Assembly: GCA_003215435.1 (NCBI GenBank)
Contig: QCKJ01000002.1
Span: forward strand, 1 to 64,000
Origin: Prochlorococcus sp. AG-409-M05
GTDB lineage: Bacteria > Cyanobacteriota > Cyanobacteriia > PCC-6307 > Cyanobiaceae
Length of the DNA: 64,000 bases
Direction: 5' to 3'
Of this stretch, positions 1-10,445 are shown one piece after another. Within the stretch, counting starts at the first letter, position 1. Each line of letters opens with the position of its first letter. The translations under genes and the position numbers were made by a program. Below the pieces are notes generated by a model, which ran no database searches, was not told the DNA's origin, and saw nothing but the letters and a program-made list of their open reading frames with translations.

Positions 1-33
1 GGTGCTCTCGTGAAGACTACATTTAAGTTCTGA
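1..33 (+). CDS. C-terminal tail of an upstream gene, possibly an outer-membrane porin
   Basis: Frame 1 reads ten residues (GALVKTTFKF) to a TGA at 31-33. A terminal Phe with alternating hydrophobic residues resembles the last beta-strand of outer-membrane barrels such as cyanobacterial porins. The rightward terminator 36 nt downstream supports a gene ending here. Ten residues cannot identify the family, so the porin reading is a guess from the tail pattern only. Confidence 0.35.
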   Translation, partial: GALVKTTFKF

Positions 34-68
34 TCTCTTTCCTTGAACTAGATCAAATAACTTAAATC

Positions 69-107
69 GAGCCCTTGATCGTATTCTGCGATCAGGGGCT
101 CTTCTTT
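69..107 (+). terminator. Intrinsic terminator of the gene upstream of the window
   Basis: A 13-bp stem (GAGCCCTTGATCG, 69-81, with CGATCAGGGGCTC, 89-101; one G-U pair) closes a 7-nt loop and is followed by TTCTTTT. This is a classical rho-independent terminator for the rightward gene ending near 33. It separates that gene from cysK. Confidence 0.8.
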
Positions 108-238
108 TCCAACTGCACGAATTAATTCATTCAAAAATTCAGAGCATGTATGAAATTTTGGTTTTTTGTAACTACAGCTTTTTACTATTCCCCAGGTTTT
201 TGTTTGGATGGTTGTAAGGAATGATCTTGTGATAATCC

Positions 239-1207
239 ATGCCCATTGCGTCTGACATTACAGCTCTAGTTGGCAGAACGCCTCTAGTGAGATTAAATCG
301 CTTGCCTAAGAGCTTAGGGTGTGAAGCAGAGATAATTGCAAAATTAGAAAGCTTTAACCCTACCGCTTCAGTGAAGGATCGTATAGCTGAAGCAATGGTT
401 AAGAATGCGGAATTGACGGGGACTATCTCTCCTGGCAGGACTGTTTTGGTAGAGCCGACAAGTGGGAATACAGGCATCGCTCTAGCTATGGTTGCAGCTG
501 CTAAGGGCTATCGACTTATTCTTACAATGCCAGACACTATGAGCATTGAACGTCGATCAATGCTTAGGGCGTATGGTGCTGAACTTCAATTAACTCCAGG
601 CAGTGAAGGAATCCAAGGAGCTATTGATCTTGCTAAGGAATTAGTTGCCAAAATGCCAGAGGCATACCTTCTTCAACAGTTTGATAATCCTTCCAATCCT
701 ATGGTTCATGAACTTACAACGGCTGAAGAGATATGGACTGATTGCGATGGCTGTATAGATGTATTAGTTGCAGGAGTTGGGACTGGCGGGACTCTCACAG
801 GTTGTGCTCGATTACTGAAGAAACGTAATCCATATATGAAAGTGATTGCGGTTGAACCTGCGTCAAGTTCAGTTTTGAAGGGAGACCCCCCTGGTCCGCA
901 TTTGATTCAGGGCATTGGGGCGGGATTTGTTCCAGCTGTTCTTGATGCTTCTTTAATAGATGAAATTGTTAGCATCACCGATCAAGAAGCTATGGAAATG
1001 GGTCGGCGGTTAGCACGAGAGGAAGGTTTGTTGAGTGGAGTTAGTAGTGGGGCTGCTGTTGCAGCAGCATTGGAGGTAGCTTTAAGAGCTGAAATGACAA
1101 AGAAACGAGTTTTAGTAGTCTTGCCCAGTTTTGGTGAGCGATATCTTTCTACACCAATGTTTTCTGGTGTCCTTGCTACTCCACATGGAGTAGATAATCA
1201 TCTATGA
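239..1207 (+). CDS. cysK: Cysteine synthase (O-acetylserine sulfhydrylase)
   Basis: Makes L-cysteine from O-acetylserine and sulfide with pyridoxal phosphate, in the cytoplasm. The 322-residue protein has the usual family length. PLP-binding Lys46 lies in SVKDR, the substrate loop TSGNT is at 74-78, the phosphate-binding loop GTGGT at 181-185 and the PLP-ring serine motif SSG at 269-271. CysK and CysM paralogues cannot be told apart with certainty here. The ATG at 239 places the conserved N-terminal GRTPLV correctly. The stop overlaps the start of the DnaJ-domain gene by 4 nt, so the two are probably co-translated. Its product feeds the Fe-S assembly genes later in the window. Confidence 0.93.
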   Translation: MPIASDITALVGRTPLVRLNRLPKSLGCEAEIIAKLESFNPTASVKDRIAEAMVKNAELTGTISPGRTVLVEPTSGNTGIALAMVAAAKGYRLILTMPDTMSIERRSMLRAYGAELQLTPGSEGIQGAIDLAKELVAKMPEAYLLQQFDNPSNPMVHELTTAEEIWTDCDGCIDVLVAGVGTGGTLTGCARLLKKRNPYMKVIAVEPASSSVLKGDPPGPHLIQGIGAGFVPAVLDASLIDEIVSITDQEAMEMGRRLAREEGLLSGVSSGAAVAAALEVALRAEMTKKRVLVVLPSFGERYLSTPMFSGVLATPHGVDNHL

Positions 1208-1929
1208 ATCAATCCAATAAATTTAGAGTTACAGGCAAAGATCTTTATGAAATACTTGGCGTAACTGTTCAAGCGAGCCCAGTAGAACTTAAGTCGGCTT
1301 ATCGAAATTTGGTTAAGAAGCACCATCCAGATGCGGGTGGAGATGAAAAAAAGATTCTTGAGTTAAATGCAGCTTGGGAAGTACTGGGCGACCCAGAGAG
1401 TCGTTTGAAATATGATCTGGAAATTAGCTGTCAAAAATCTCTTTCAGTAGAGGCTAAACAACGAGGTGTTCGTGATGCTTGTGCTAATGCGGTTGCTAGA
1501 GTTGCGAAGAGTAAGTCGGCACAAGAAGACGATGCTCTATCACGTTGGCTGTTAAAAGTTTATTTGCCCATCGATCGATTGCTGGGGCAAATAATTAACC
1601 CTTTTCCAGAACAGTTAAGAGCTTTATCTGCTGATCCTTATGATGATTCACTTATGGAGAGTTTTTGTCTCTATTTGGAGCAGAGTAGAAATCGTCTTGA
1701 TAAGGTGAATAATTTATATAGAGCTATTTCGATACCAGTTTCAGCGCGCGAATTTGGGTTAAGTCTTTATCATTGCCTATCGAAGGTTGAAGACTCCATT
1801 GCAGAGTTTGAACGCTACACAATGGGGTATGTCGATGATTACCTCCATGATGGTAGAGAAATGTTGAGAGAAGCAAAGAAATTACGTAGTCATCTGCAAA
1901 AGGAACGCTCGCGATCAGAGGCTTTATGA
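1204..1929 (+). CDS. DnaJ (J-domain) co-chaperone-like protein
   Basis: A J domain occupies about residues 12-71, with the HPD tripeptide that stimulates Hsp70 ATPase at 41-43. The other DnaJ modules (Gly/Phe region, zinc fingers, C-terminal beta domains) are absent. The remaining 170 residues are a charged, probably helical region I do not recognise. It is therefore a specialised J protein rather than the main DnaJ. It overlaps cysK by 4 nt (ATGA) at its start and the following glycosyltransferase gene by 4 nt at its end, so the three genes form one tight transcription unit. Partner Hsp70 and client are unknown. Confidence 0.85.
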   Translation: MNQSNKFRVTGKDLYEILGVTVQASPVELKSAYRNLVKKHHPDAGGDEKKILELNAAWEVLGDPESRLKYDLEISCQKSLSVEAKQRGVRDACANAVARVAKSKSAQEDDALSRWLLKVYLPIDRLLGQIINPFPEQLRALSADPYDDSLMESFCLYLEQSRNRLDKVNNLYRAISIPVSAREFGLSLYHCLSKVEDSIAEFERYTMGYVDDYLHDGREMLREAKKLRSHLQKERSRSEAL

Positions 1930-3992
1930 AAAGTTCATGGAGGGTTTGGACTCTTGTTGCATTGATTTGGTTGCTTGCAACTGCCATGGACCGTATTTGG
2001 TGGGGTCAATTTAATGGGATTCCATCTTGGGATCAGGCTGACTATCTAAACAGTGCTTTAGACCATGGTCGGGCTTTGGGGATTTTGCCGGGAGGTCAAT
2101 GGCAAGGTTTGGATGCAATGCTTGACCTCTCCCCCAAGATTCCTCCCCTTGCCTCCCTAGTTAATGGTACTGTCATTGCCCTCGCAGGGGATTCACCTCA
2201 TCAGGCTGCTTGGAGTTTGAGCCTTTGGCATGGACTTTTGCTTGGAGGTGTAACAGCTTGGGGGCTTCGATTGAGAGGACCAGAAGTTGCTTTGATGGCT
2301 GCATTTTTTGTGGCATTTGCACCTGCGTTGTTAGAGCTACGAACGGACTATGTCTTGGAGATGCCTCTAACTGCAATGACTACGCTTGCATTATGGCGAC
2401 TTGGGTGTTGGTGTGATCCTCAAAGCGGTTCTTCTTGGGGGCAGGCATTTTTAGCTGTACTGCTTACTTCGGCAGCAGTTTTGATAAAGCAGAGTGCTCT
2501 GTTAGCAATTGCCCCAGCTCTGATTTGGGTTTTTTTGTCAGCAGCCCGAGGTCCTCTTAAGAGGAAAGTTCAGTTTCTTGTTGGACTGATATTAGGTGTA
2601 GCTTTATTGTCGCCTTGGCTGCACCATAATTGGATAACTACTTTAGGCGGGACAAATAGGGCAGTCATTGAATCAGCTGCTCGTGAAGGTGACCCTTCAA
2701 TATTGACTTTAGAAAATTGGATTTGGTACCCAAAGATTTTGCCGAATCAACTGGGGTTAGTACTTTTCTTGGTTGGATTCTCGGGGGGAGTCCTATGGCT
2801 ATTAATGAATTTCAAAAATAAGGAATCTGGCAGACGGTTTAACGCAAATGATGATTCCTTTGCTTGGAAATGGCTTCTTTTTAATCTTATAGCTGCTTGG
2901 CTGTTGACTTCTCTGAGCCCAAATAAGGGTGATCGTTATATCACCCCTTTGTTACCTCTATTACTTTTGGTTTTTGCGAGATGTTGGTGGCAGTGGGGGC
3001 TTTGGTTGAATCAAAACTGGCCAAAGACTTCAAGACGATTGTTACCCTCAACCTTGCTAGCAGGTTGCGTAGCAATTATGCCTGGAGCCTTTTCGGCTCG
3101 TATGACTCGATTTAATCAAGGGCATCAGGGCCCTTTGGAGGAAATTATTATGGCAGTTGGGGAGTTAGAGCCTCAAGGAGAACCTCTAACGGTGATTGTT
3201 GTTCCTAGTACGCCAGACTTAAATCAACATAATTTTACTTATTTTGGACGCCGTGGAGGGGGGCAGCTTTTGGGTAGACAGCTAGGTAGTAGTGAGAGAG
3301 ATGTTGACCCTGTTTTAAATCATGCTAAGGCAGTGATCCTCGCGGAGGGAGATCAGGGGTCTGTGCGGGATTCGGCTATGAAGCTTGACCATGCAGTGAG
3401 GACAAGTGGAGTATTTGTTCAAATAAATCAATTCCGTCGCAATAAGGAGGGTAATAGCTACTCTCTTTGGATACGTCGAAGGAACGCATTAACTAGCCCT
3501 GATTTTGCATTGCGATTCCCTGCCCTTGCTATGGGTTTAAAAGAAGGCCCTAAGGGATTGGACTCAGTTTTTGCTACCGTCGCAGTTGAACATATGCTTG
3601 ATGGTCATTTTAGCTACCGAAGAAAAGTGCGTGAAAAGGCACTCCAGGCTTTGGCTATAAATCCTCTGGATGTAAAGGCTCGTTGGACACTAGCCTTGCT
3701 CGAAGCTTTGTTAAATCGTCCAGGGGAAGCCGCTATTCATTTCCGCGTGCTTGAGAAGGTGCTTCCTGAAAACGCTTGGCCTAGCGCTTATCTAAGTGTA
3801 GTCACGTTGGCTGATTGGAATCCTTGGGAGGCGGCAAAAATTGCAGAGAGGGCAAGTCAAAAACATCACAATGTTGTTCTTGTCGCTCTGAGTGATCTGA
3901 GTGGTGTTTTAAGTGGTTATATCTGGCGATTACCTGATGCAGTTAGGTCTCTACCTAGAGCGATTCAGAATATTGAACAATCAATGAATTAA
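1926..3992 (+). CDS. Polytopic glycosyltransferase of the ArnT/PMT type
   Basis: A 688-residue inner-membrane protein. The N-terminal half has many hydrophobic segments and an early acidic motif, WDQADY (residues 35-40), after the first one. That arrangement is typical of lipid-phosphate-sugar dependent transferases of the ArnT/PMT/GT39-GT83 type, which use that loop for catalysis outside the membrane. The C-terminal 250 residues look soluble. They include a stretch at about 575-625 with helix-pair spacing reminiscent of TPR repeats. Donor and acceptor cannot be read from the sequence. Third gene of the cysK-dnaJ run, overlapping the J-domain gene by 4 nt. Confidence 0.75.
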   Translation: MKSSWRVWTLVALIWLLATAMDRIWWGQFNGIPSWDQADYLNSALDHGRALGILPGGQWQGLDAMLDLSPKIPPLASLVNGTVIALAGDSPHQAAWSLSLWHGLLLGGVTAWGLRLRGPEVALMAAFFVAFAPALLELRTDYVLEMPLTAMTTLALWRLGCWCDPQSGSSWGQAFLAVLLTSAAVLIKQSALLAIAPALIWVFLSAARGPLKRKVQFLVGLILGVALLSPWLHHNWITTLGGTNRAVIESAAREGDPSILTLENWIWYPKILPNQLGLVLFLVGFSGGVLWLLMNFKNKESGRRFNANDDSFAWKWLLFNLIAAWLLTSLSPNKGDRYITPLLPLLLLVFARCWWQWGLWLNQNWPKTSRRLLPSTLLAGCVAIMPGAFSARMTRFNQGHQGPLEEIIMAVGELEPQGEPLTVIVVPSTPDLNQHNFTYFGRRGGGQLLGRQLGSSERDVDPVLNHAKAVILAEGDQGSVRDSAMKLDHAVRTSGVFVQINQFRRNKEGNSYSLWIRRRNALTSPDFALRFPALAMGLKEGPKGLDSVFATVAVEHMLDGHFSYRRKVREKALQALAINPLDVKARWTLALLEALLNRPGEAAIHFRVLEKVLPENAWPSAYLSVVTLADWNPWEAAKIAERASQKHHNVVLVALSDLSGVLSGYIWRLPDAVRSLPRAIQNIEQSMN

Positions 3993-4014
3993 ACATTTCA
4001 GGGCGAAGCTTTAA

Positions 4015-4278
4015 TCATGACCAGGCTTCCAAATTACTAGTTGGTAGCCATACATCAGGTACAGGTTTTCGCCAGCGCACTTGTGCGTAGTCACCTTTGA
4101 TTGAAAGTATTTCCCCAGGCCCTTCGAAGATATATTCAGGAGGAGATGGGTCGCTGGCTAAGGATTCAAGACTGTTTTGATATTCAATACGTTTAACTCT
4201 TATCAGTGAACCTCTTTTAAAGCGAGGCACTTCTTTCTTTTGGATTGGAGCTTGACTTGGGGAGGGACTTTCAGTCAT
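4015..4278 (-). CDS. ndhO: NAD(P)H-quinone oxidoreductase subunit O (NDH-1)
   Basis: An 87-residue protein matching the cyanobacterial and plastid NdhO pattern: a basic RGSLIRV opening, NSLESLASD, an YIFEGPGEI block, GDYAQVRW and a final PDVWLP. NdhO is a small peripheral subunit specific to the photosynthetic NDH-1 complex on thylakoids, which supports cyclic electron flow, respiration and CO2 uptake. I chose the ATG at 4278 (MTESPS) over one three codons upstream. The N-terminal 20 residues, rich in Pro and Ser, are longer than in many homologues. Convergent with the glycosyltransferase and divergent from the epimerase-like gene. Confidence 0.88.
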   Translation of the reverse strand: MTESPSPSQAPIQKKEVPRFKRGSLIRVKRIEYQNSLESLASDPSPPEYIFEGPGEILSIKGDYAQVRWRKPVPDVWLPTSNLEAWS

Positions 4279-4451
4279 TTGCAGCACTGAGCATGGATCA
4301 TGCTAAATCCTTTTGATTTGAAGATTAGGATGGCTTGGTGTGGAATATGGTTTTTTGTTTTGGAATTAATTTTGAGAGTTTCTACTCCATTAAGGGTTGA
4401 TTTCTTTTTGAGTGAATACATTATTGTCACAGCCAATACCTTGGTCTTTAG

Positions 4452-5381
4452 ATGCACCTACTTCTAGTTGGTTGCACCGGCTTTGTCGGTCGTGAATTGC
4501 TTCCCCTTTTGTTAAAGGCTGGACATGATTTAACGGTGGTAAGTCGTAAAGGAAATTTTTCTATCGGCCAGGAGCCTTTAGGTGGCAATCTGTCCTTTCT
4601 TCAAGTAGATCCTTCTGATGCCACTGCTTGGGAAGAAGAACCTCTTCTTAGCGCTTTACGAGTGGCAGATGGTGTAGTGAATCTAGCCGGTGAACCAATT
4701 GCAGAGCAGCGTTGGACAGTGAGTCATTGCAAGCGACTTGAAGAAAGCAGACTTGTGACTACAACTGCAATGGTGAGAGCTATGGGTAAATTAAGAAAAC
4801 CTCCAAAGGTTCTTATAAATGCTTCTGCTATTGGTTATTACGGGACGAGCTTAGATTCTCATTTCACAGAAACAAGTCCTGCTGGAAATGATTTTTTGGC
4901 CAGACTTTGCGAAAGATGGGAAGCAGCTGCAGCTAATAAACCATCCAGAACAAGGCTTGTGGTGATGCGTATTGGGATTGTTCTTGAGTCAGATGGAGGC
5001 GCTTTGGGAAAGATGCTGCCTATTTTTCGCGCTGGATTTGGAGGGCCGATTGGGAGTGGCCTTCAGTGGATGAGTTGGATACACCGATCGGATCTTTGCG
5101 AGTTGATTAAGAAGGCGATAGAAAACAAGTCGTGGTCTGGGGTCTTTAATGCTGTTTCCCCGCAACCAATTTCAATGGCTACATTTGCCGCAACTTTGGG
5201 TAAAACTTTAGGGAGACCAAGCTTGCTTCCAGTTCCTGGCCCTTTCCTTAAAGTTTTGCTTGGAGATGGTGCCAGAGTAGTTCTTGAAGGTCAATTTGTT
5301 TGCTCAGACCGATTAAGAGCAAGAGGCTTCTCATTCCTTTACTCAGACCTGACAAAAGCACTTGAGGCTTCAATTAATTAG
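4452..5381 (+). CDS. TIGR01777-type NAD(P)-binding epimerase-like protein
   Basis: A 309-residue extended short-chain dehydrogenase. The nucleotide loop GCTGFVG is at residues 8-14, VVNLAGEPI in the middle and a YYGTS active-site-like region near 125. The C-terminal block resembles the DUF1731 tail of TIGR01777 proteins (YfcH/SULA family). In plants and cyanobacteria this group includes factors linked to cell division, but the biochemical reaction is not established. Single gene on this strand, starting from ATG 4452 and divergent from ndhO. Confidence 0.85.
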   Translation: MHLLLVGCTGFVGRELLPLLLKAGHDLTVVSRKGNFSIGQEPLGGNLSFLQVDPSDATAWEEEPLLSALRVADGVVNLAGEPIAEQRWTVSHCKRLEESRLVTTTAMVRAMGKLRKPPKVLINASAIGYYGTSLDSHFTETSPAGNDFLARLCERWEAAAANKPSRTRLVVMRIGIVLESDGGALGKMLPIFRAGFGGPIGSGLQWMSWIHRSDLCELIKKAIENKSWSGVFNAVSPQPISMATFAATLGKTLGRPSLLPVPGPFLKVLLGDGARVVLEGQFVCSDRLRARGFSFLYSDLTKALEASIN

Positions 5382-5436
5382 GATTTTGTTATTTAAGACA
5401 AATCCTTTTTATGAGTTTTTAGATAAAACTTTTAAG

Positions 5437-6639
5437 TTACTTCGTTATTTTATTTGAAATATCTAATGCAATTAGCTTTGCCCCACCTGATGTCCCCAGT
5501 CTCACTTTTGCTTGTTGATTGCAATCTTTTTTGAGGCTCATATCGCTACCTTTAAGTTCCGCAAGTAATTTGATTGCCAGATTCGCAGTGTTCGCAAAGT
5601 TAATAGAACTTCCTGTTGCGCCATCGGCACAAAAGACAGTTGGCCCTAGTAAACGTCTTTGAGCTTCTGCAAAAGTATTTGTAAATTGGGGACCATTCCC
5701 CGGGAGCTGTAAAACTGGCTTGGCTAAACCCACTGCTTGCTCGGCAGCTGTGCCAGCCATGCAGAGCAGGATGTCACTTGATTGAAGTACTGAATTGAAC
5801 GAATCACGACGGACAGTTATTAGATGTTGATTGCGAATAAGCTCTGTAGTTTTCCTGGAGTTATTTTTTACTAATTGCCAGCTTGTTTTTGAAATTAATC
5901 TTTTTAGATCATTGTCACCCATGCTATTTACTAAGCCCAAGTCTAACTCCAAACCTTCATTGACTAGTAATTTTTCAGGAAGAAATTCAATAACAGAAAG
6001 CATGAATAGCAAGTTATTTTCGAGTTCAGGTCTTCGACTTCCAGGCAGAAGTCCTATTCTATGAATGCACTTTGGTAAATGTTTCTTTTCGGTTAGCACC
6101 TCATCCATAAAGGGGTTCCCAAGAAATAAAACATCGCGATCCAATTGTTTTGATAAGTCTTCTGCTGTTAGTTGATCTCTGCTATAAATCCCTAAAAACT
6201 TTCTACTCCTTAAGCAAGACTTACAAGGCCAGGGGAGGCTTAATTTGCCTTCATAATGACTTGAATATGCTACTAAGTAGACACATGTATTGAGGTTTCC
6301 AATCCATGCGGTTATCACTGGTAGTACATCTCCTATAACAACAACTAGGTCATAAGTTTTCGCTGTGCTTAAAAAGTGCCAAACTTTTGTTATTAAATAA
6401 AGGAGCTGGCCTTCAACTATTTCTGTTATTCTTCCTTTCAAGCTTGTATAACCAAGTCCCCCTGTTTTGAAGTTTTTACCTTTGCAAATTATCTTTATTC
6501 CTTGGCGTGAGTAGGCCTTCCCAGTACCTACCATTGGAAGAGCAAAAACTTGGTGGCCAATTTTTTCAAGACTCTTTCCTATTAAAGAACCTGAGAGGTC
6601 CTCACCATGACCATTGCTCAGTAAAAGAATTTTTGCCAA
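5437..6639 (-). CDS. Lipid-A-disaccharide-synthase-related protein (TIGR03492 type)
   Basis: A 400-residue GT-B-like protein that opens with KILLLSNGHGEDLSG. It has the later LLPGSRRPE and CMAGTAAEQAVGL-type nucleotide-sugar binding segments of the LpxB superfamily. This cyanobacterial group is distinct from true LpxB, and its substrate is unknown. The start is TTG at 6639 (reading MAKIL). It lies 1 nt behind the TPR gene, so the two are probably one operon. Confidence 0.8.
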   Translation of the reverse strand: MAKILLLSNGHGEDLSGSLIGKSLEKIGHQVFALPMVGTGKAYSRQGIKIICKGKNFKTGGLGYTSLKGRITEIVEGQLLYLITKVWHFLSTAKTYDLVVVIGDVLPVITAWIGNLNTCVYLVAYSSHYEGKLSLPWPCKSCLRSRKFLGIYSRDQLTAEDLSKQLDRDVLFLGNPFMDEVLTEKKHLPKCIHRIGLLPGSRRPELENNLLFMLSVIEFLPEKLLVNEGLELDLGLVNSMGDNDLKRLISKTSWQLVKNNSRKTTELIRNQHLITVRRDSFNSVLQSSDILLCMAGTAAEQAVGLAKPVLQLPGNGPQFTNTFAEAQRRLLGPTVFCADGATGSSINFANTANLAIKLLAELKGSDMSLKKDCNQQAKVRLGTSGGAKLIALDISNKITK

Positions 6640-6640
6640 G

Positions 6641-7060
6641 TTAGATTTCTAGCCAGGTTTTTACTTTCTTGATTGATTCCCAGTTTGGTTTACGATTCAT
6701 TCCATCCGCAATAGAAGCTTTCAACTCTTTTTTTAATTCAGGTACTGCAATAGTCATTTTTTTTACAAAATCAATATGATCCCGGACTCCTTTGGACTTG
6801 GTCTCAAGCAGAGCAAGGCTGAGATTAATTCTGGCTTGCGGATCTTGGCTGTTTAGTTTTACTGCGATCTTGGCGGACCGAAGAGCCTCATTGGGTTTAT
6901 TGCTAAGCAACTGTAGCCAGGCTAAGCATGTCCAGCCAGCTGATTGATCTGGCATTGCAACTGTGATTGATTTGAAGTCTTCTATCAGATCAATGGCTTG
7001 AGTACCGGACTCATAGCGAGCCATTGCTTGTTCGAAGGAAATTGCTTTGTTCGACTCCAT
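6641..7060 (-). CDS. Small TPR-like protein
   Basis: A 139-residue soluble protein. Residues about 45-110 show two to three tetratricopeptide-like helix pairs (AWTCLAWLQLL, NEALRSAKIAVKL, QARINLSLALLE). Such repeats usually bind protein partners. It sits directly upstream of the TIGR03492 gene with a 1-nt gap, so they are likely co-transcribed and may act together. No catalytic motif is visible. Start at ATG 7060. Confidence 0.7.
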   Translation of the reverse strand: MESNKAISFEQAMARYESGTQAIDLIEDFKSITVAMPDQSAGWTCLAWLQLLSNKPNEALRSAKIAVKLNSQDPQARINLSLALLETKSKGVRDHIDFVKKMTIAVPELKKELKASIADGMNRKPNWESIKKVKTWLEI

Positions 7061-7120
7061 TTGGTGCGATGGAACTCCTTAGGTCTAAATAGACTCCAAC
7101 GGGTAAGAGTCCATTAAACC

Positions 7121-7513
7121 TCATACTGCAAAAGAGCTACCACACCCGCAGGTTTGAGTTGCATTTGGGTTGCTGAAATTAAACCCTCCTCCTATTAAAT
7201 CAGTGCTGAAATCTAGTTGCATGCCATAAATGTATAGCAGGCTCTTTGGGTCGCAAATCACACGGAAAGAGTTGCCATCTTTACAAGAATATTCATAAAT
7301 TTCGTCATCTTTTTGGATTTCAGAGGAAGTAACAAAGTCCATCGTGTAACTCATACCGCTACATCCTCCCGAACGGACTCCCACTCGCAGAACTTTTCCT
7401 TCTTCCTGTTCAAGACATAGGCGTGAGAGTTGCTGCATTGCAGGTTCTGTTATTAGAATCCCTTTCCCATCTGCAGCAGTATGGGTAATGGCCGTGGGGA
7501 TAGGGCTGTTCAT
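7121..7513 (-). CDS. A-type iron-sulfur carrier protein (IscA/SufA family)
   Basis: A 130-residue HesB/IscA-family protein. The three conserved cluster-binding cysteines are Cys51 (GGCSGM) and Cys122/Cys124 (CGCGSSF) near the C-terminus. These proteins accept nascent Fe-S clusters from the scaffold, here presumably SufBCD, and deliver them to apo-enzymes. The N-terminal 18 residues are a non-conserved extension, so translation might begin slightly later. Divergent from crtQ with about 105 nt between them. Not linked to the suf operon at 55-60 kb. Confidence 0.9.
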   Translation of the reverse strand: MNSPIPTAITHTAADGKGILITEPAMQQLSRLCLEQEEGKVLRVGVRSGGCSGMSYTMDFVTSSEIQKDDEIYEYSCKDGNSFRVICDPKSLLYIYGMQLDFSTDLIGGGFNFSNPNATQTCGCGSSFAV

Positions 7514-7618
7514 GGAAATTACTCTCCTTTGCTTACTTTATTAATAGTTGTTGGGTTTTGCCTGCTACAAATCTGGCAGTCTTGTAAATAGAGTCAATAA
7601 GTCCTACTCAAAGAATTG

Positions 7619-9073
7619 GTGCGCGTAGCGATTATCGGTGCTGGTCTTGCTGGCTTAACGGCAGCTGTAGACCTTGTTGAAGCTGGCCATGAGGTTGACC
7701 TCTATGAAGCCAGGCCTTTCATAGGAGGGAAGGTTGGTAGCTGGGAAGACTCGAATGGTAACCATATTGAAATGGGGTTGCATGTTTTCTTTTTTAATTA
7801 TTCGAATCTTTTTGCACTGATGCGCAAAGTTGGTGCAATTGACAACCTTCTTCCTAAGGACCACACGCATTTATTTGTAAATAAGGGAGGAGATCTCCGC
7901 TCTTTAGACTTTAGATTTGGGATTGGGGCGCCATTTAATGGCTTGAAGGCCTTCTTCACTACTTCTCAGTTGAGTTGGATCGATAAGTTAAGAAATGCTC
8001 TTGCATTGGGGACTAGCCCAATAGTAAGAGGCTTAGTGGATTATCAAGGTGCAATGAGCACTATTAGAGCTCTGGACTCAGTAAGTTTTCAGAACTGGTT
8101 TCTATCCCATGGAGGCAGTTTGAAGAGCATTGAACGGATGTGGAATCCCATTGCTTATGCATTGGGTTTTATTGATTGTGAGGCAATCTCGGCTAGATGC
8201 ATGCTCACAATATTTATCATGTTTGCCACTCGAACTGAGGCGTCCAAACTTAATTTATTGAAGGGCTCTCCTCATCGTTGGTTAACTGCTCCAATTCTGG
8301 AGTTCATTAAGTCTCGAGGGGGAAAGCTGCATTTACGTCACCGTGTTTTAAACGTCTTATTTGAGGACAAAAGTGACCCTGTGGTCACAGGACTTTTAAT
8401 GGGAACTCCAGACGGTGAAGTTAATGTTCAGGCAGATATATATCTTGCGGCCTGTGATGTCCCCGGAATCAAGAAAATCATCCCAGAGCAATGGAAAAGA
8501 TTTAAACAATTTGAGCTTATAGACAAGTTAGAAGCTGTTCCGGTCGCCACTGTTCAACTTAGATACAACGGTTGGGTTACCGAGCTAGGCAATGACAACA
8601 ATCGGAGGATCAACTTAGAAACACCTGCTGGCTTGGATAATTTGCTATATACCGCAGACGCTGACTTTAGTTGTTTTGCAGACTTGGCACTTGCTAGCCC
8701 TGAAGATTATCGCCGTTCGGGACTGGGGTCTTTATTGCAGTGTGTGTTAACACCTGGAGATCCCTGGATAAAAAAATCTGTTGAAGAGATTGCTGCTCAT
8801 ACTGATGCTCAGGTTCGCAAACTTTTTCCTTCCTCTCGCTCTTTAGATATGGTTTGGAGCAATGTAGTCAAACTTGCTCAATCACTTTATAGAGAAGCAC
8901 CTGGGATGGAAAAATTTAGACCGAAGCAATCAACACCGATTAGCAATTTTTATCTTGCAGGAAGTTACACTCGTCAGGATTACATTGATTCTATGGAGGG
9001 TGCAACAATGAGTGGGCATTTGGCTGCTGGGGAGATTTTGGGTAAATCATCTTCTCTATTAGTTAATTCTTGA
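7619..9073 (+). CDS. crtQ: Zeta-carotene desaturase
   Basis: A 484-residue FAD-dependent carotenoid desaturase of the plant/cyanobacterial type (ZDS) that converts zeta-carotene to lycopene at the membrane. Visible are the FAD dinucleotide loop IGAGLAGL at the N-terminus, GGKVGSWED, and the C-terminal carotenoid-desaturase signature around [17 protein letters not shown], close to the end. A TTG at 7616 and a GTG at 7619 are both possible starts. I prefer GTG because it puts the FAD loop right at the N-terminus as in the family. The SRPBCC gene follows after 6 nt. Confidence 0.93.
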   Translation: MRVAIIGAGLAGLTAAVDLVEAGHEVDLYEARPFIGGKVGSWEDSNGNHIEMGLHVFFFNYSNLFALMRKVGAIDNLLPKDHTHLFVNKGGDLRSLDFRFGIGAPFNGLKAFFTTSQLSWIDKLRNALALGTSPIVRGLVDYQGAMSTIRALDSVSFQNWFLSHGGSLKSIERMWNPIAYALGFIDCEAISARCMLTIFIMFATRTEASKLNLLKGSPHRWLTAPILEFIKSRGGKLHLRHRVLNVLFEDKSDPVVTGLLMGTPDGEVNVQADIYLAACDVPGIKKIIPEQWKRFKQFELIDKLEAVPVATVQLRYNGWVTELGNDNNRRINLETPAGLDNLLYTADADFSCFADLALASPEDYRRSGLGSLLQCVLTPGDPWIKKSVEEIAAHTDAQVRKLFPSSRSLDMVWSNVVKLAQSLYREAPGMEKFRPKQSTPISNFYLAGSYTRQDYIDSMEGATMSGHLAAGEILGKSSSLLVNS

Positions 9074-9079
9074 TTAAAA

Positions 9080-9544
9080 ATGGGACGCTGGCTTCAACAC
9101 ACCGTTACTAGCAATATCAAAGCTCCAGCTGAACAGGTATGGAAAGTCTGGAGTGATTTGGATGCAATGCCACTATGGATGAGTTGGATTGAATCGGTAA
9201 AGACAATCGATGAAGAGACAAGTACACTTCCTGACTTAACTGAATGGACATTGGCGGCAAATGGGTTTCGTTTTAAGTGGAAAGCAAGAATTACAGAGCG
9301 AATTGATGCACAAAAACTTCAATGGGAGTCAGTAGGTGGTTTACCTACAAAAGGTTCAGTCCGCTTTTATCAAGAGGAAGAGCGACTAACAATAGTTAAA
9401 CTTAGTGTTACTTATGAGTTGCCTAAAATATTGGCACCATTAATGGAAGCTAACATTTTAGGTGGTATGGTGACTAACGAATTGCAAGCAAATCTAGATA
9501 GATTCCGTGATCTTGTGCAAGGTGGTTATGGAGCCATACCCTAA
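9080..9544 (+). CDS. SRPBCC (START/polyketide-cyclase-like) protein
   Basis: A 154-residue protein of the SRPBCC fold. It begins with a hydrophobic-ligand-domain pattern (APAEQVWKVWSDLDAMPLW) and has alternating strands plus a long C-terminal helix (NELQANLDRFRDLV). The fold binds hydrophobic small molecules. Its position 6 nt after crtQ suggests a carotenoid or other lipid ligand, which is inference from context only. No catalytic residues can be assigned. Confidence 0.8.
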   Translation: MGRWLQHTVTSNIKAPAEQVWKVWSDLDAMPLWMSWIESVKTIDEETSTLPDLTEWTLAANGFRFKWKARITERIDAQKLQWESVGGLPTKGSVRFYQEEERLTIVKLSVTYELPKILAPLMEANILGGMVTNELQANLDRFRDLVQGGYGAIP

Positions 9545-9590
9545 TCTCTCCACTCTATTTTTTGTTGAGAATTAGTTACTATCCAAAGAT

Positions 9591-9622
9591 TTAATATCAA
9601 TTAGATTGATGATTGATATTAA
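9591..9622. terminator. AT-rich inverted repeat between convergent genes
   Basis: Perfect 11-bp arms (TTAATATCAAT at 9591-9601 and ATTGATATTAA at 9612-9622) with a 10-nt spacer lie between the crtQ operon and the convergent hemD. Position suggests a bidirectional terminator. The stem is almost all A-T and has no clean T tract, so this is uncertain. Confidence 0.4.
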
Positions 9623-9638
9623 TCGAATCAAATACACC

Positions 9639-10445
9639 TTAGATTGAGTTTAAAGATTTGATGCAGCTAATTGTTAGCCCTTGGAGGTCGTGCGGATTTG
9701 CTTCACCAGAGACCCTCCCGAAACATTTTTGAATACTTAAAGTTGTTTGTGGACCAATCGATATTAATTTCACTTTTTCAAGCTCTTTCGCCCAATCTCC
9801 ACCCAAGGATTGCTTGAGCAATTCAGCAGTATGCATCGCACTTTTTCCGCTAGTGAAAGCGATTGCATCAACTTTCTTTCTCTTGATTGCGTTCAGAGTA
9901 TCTTCAGGAATCGTCTTTGGGCAAGAAGATTCATATGCAGCCACTTCAATAACATGAGCACCATCAGTCTCAAAGGCTTCTGCGAGAATGGTTCTTCCAC
10001 CACTTTGAACTCTGGGTAAAAGAATCTTTAGGCCTTTGCAAGAAACGGGAAAATGTTTAATCAAACTGTCAGCAACAAAGTTTGGCGGAATGAAATTGAT
10101 TTGAGCTCCAATCTTTTTGATCAACTCTGCAGTTCTTATTCCCATGGCAGCTATGTTCAATTGTTTTGGGAGTTGAGAAAGACATTTTTCTATTTTGTTT
10201 AGTCTTTCTTCGACTGCTTGAACACCATTAGCACTGGAGAAAATAATCCAGTCGAAACTTTCTAGCTCGCGTAAGGCATTGTCTAAAGGCCTCCAATCAC
10301 TTGGCGGCTCAATAATTAGTACCGGAAGGCTCATAACTGTTGCTCCAAGACTTTCGAGCATTTCTTTAGCTTTCCCTTGTTGTTCGATCGCTCTAGTAAC
10401 AATCACTGTTTTACCCTTAAGAGGTTGCTTAGCTGTACTTTGCAT
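9639..10445 (-). CDS. hemD: Uroporphyrinogen-III synthase
   Basis: Cyclises hydroxymethylbilane with D-ring inversion, a step on the route to chlorophyll, haem and sirohaem. The 268-residue protein shows the loosely conserved family features: GKTVIVTR at the N-terminus, FDWIIFSSANGVQAV (about 70-85), LPRVQSGGRTILAEA, AYESSCP, DAIAFTSGKSA and a C-terminal ISIGPQTT. The two-domain length is normal. Start at ATG 10445. It lies alone, convergent with the crtQ operon and 126 nt from the glycosidase gene. Confidence 0.9.
   Translation of the reverse strand: MQSTAKQPLKGKTVIVTRAIEQQGKAKEMLESLGATVMSLPVLIIEPPSDWRPLDNALRELESFDWIIFSSANGVQAVEERLNKIEKCLSQLPKQLNIAAMGIRTAELIKKIGAQINFIPPNFVADSLIKHFPVSCKGLKILLPRVQSGGRTILAEAFETDGAHVIEVAAYESSCPKTIPEDTLNAIKRKKVDAIAFTSGKSAMHTAELLKQSLGGDWAKELEKVKLISIGPQTTLSIQKCFGRVSGEANPHDLQGLTISCIKSLNSI

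Noticed and set aside
172-477. 101-codon leftward ORF over the cysK start
   Set aside because: Lies antisense to the clearly real cysK and shows no recognisable protein pattern.
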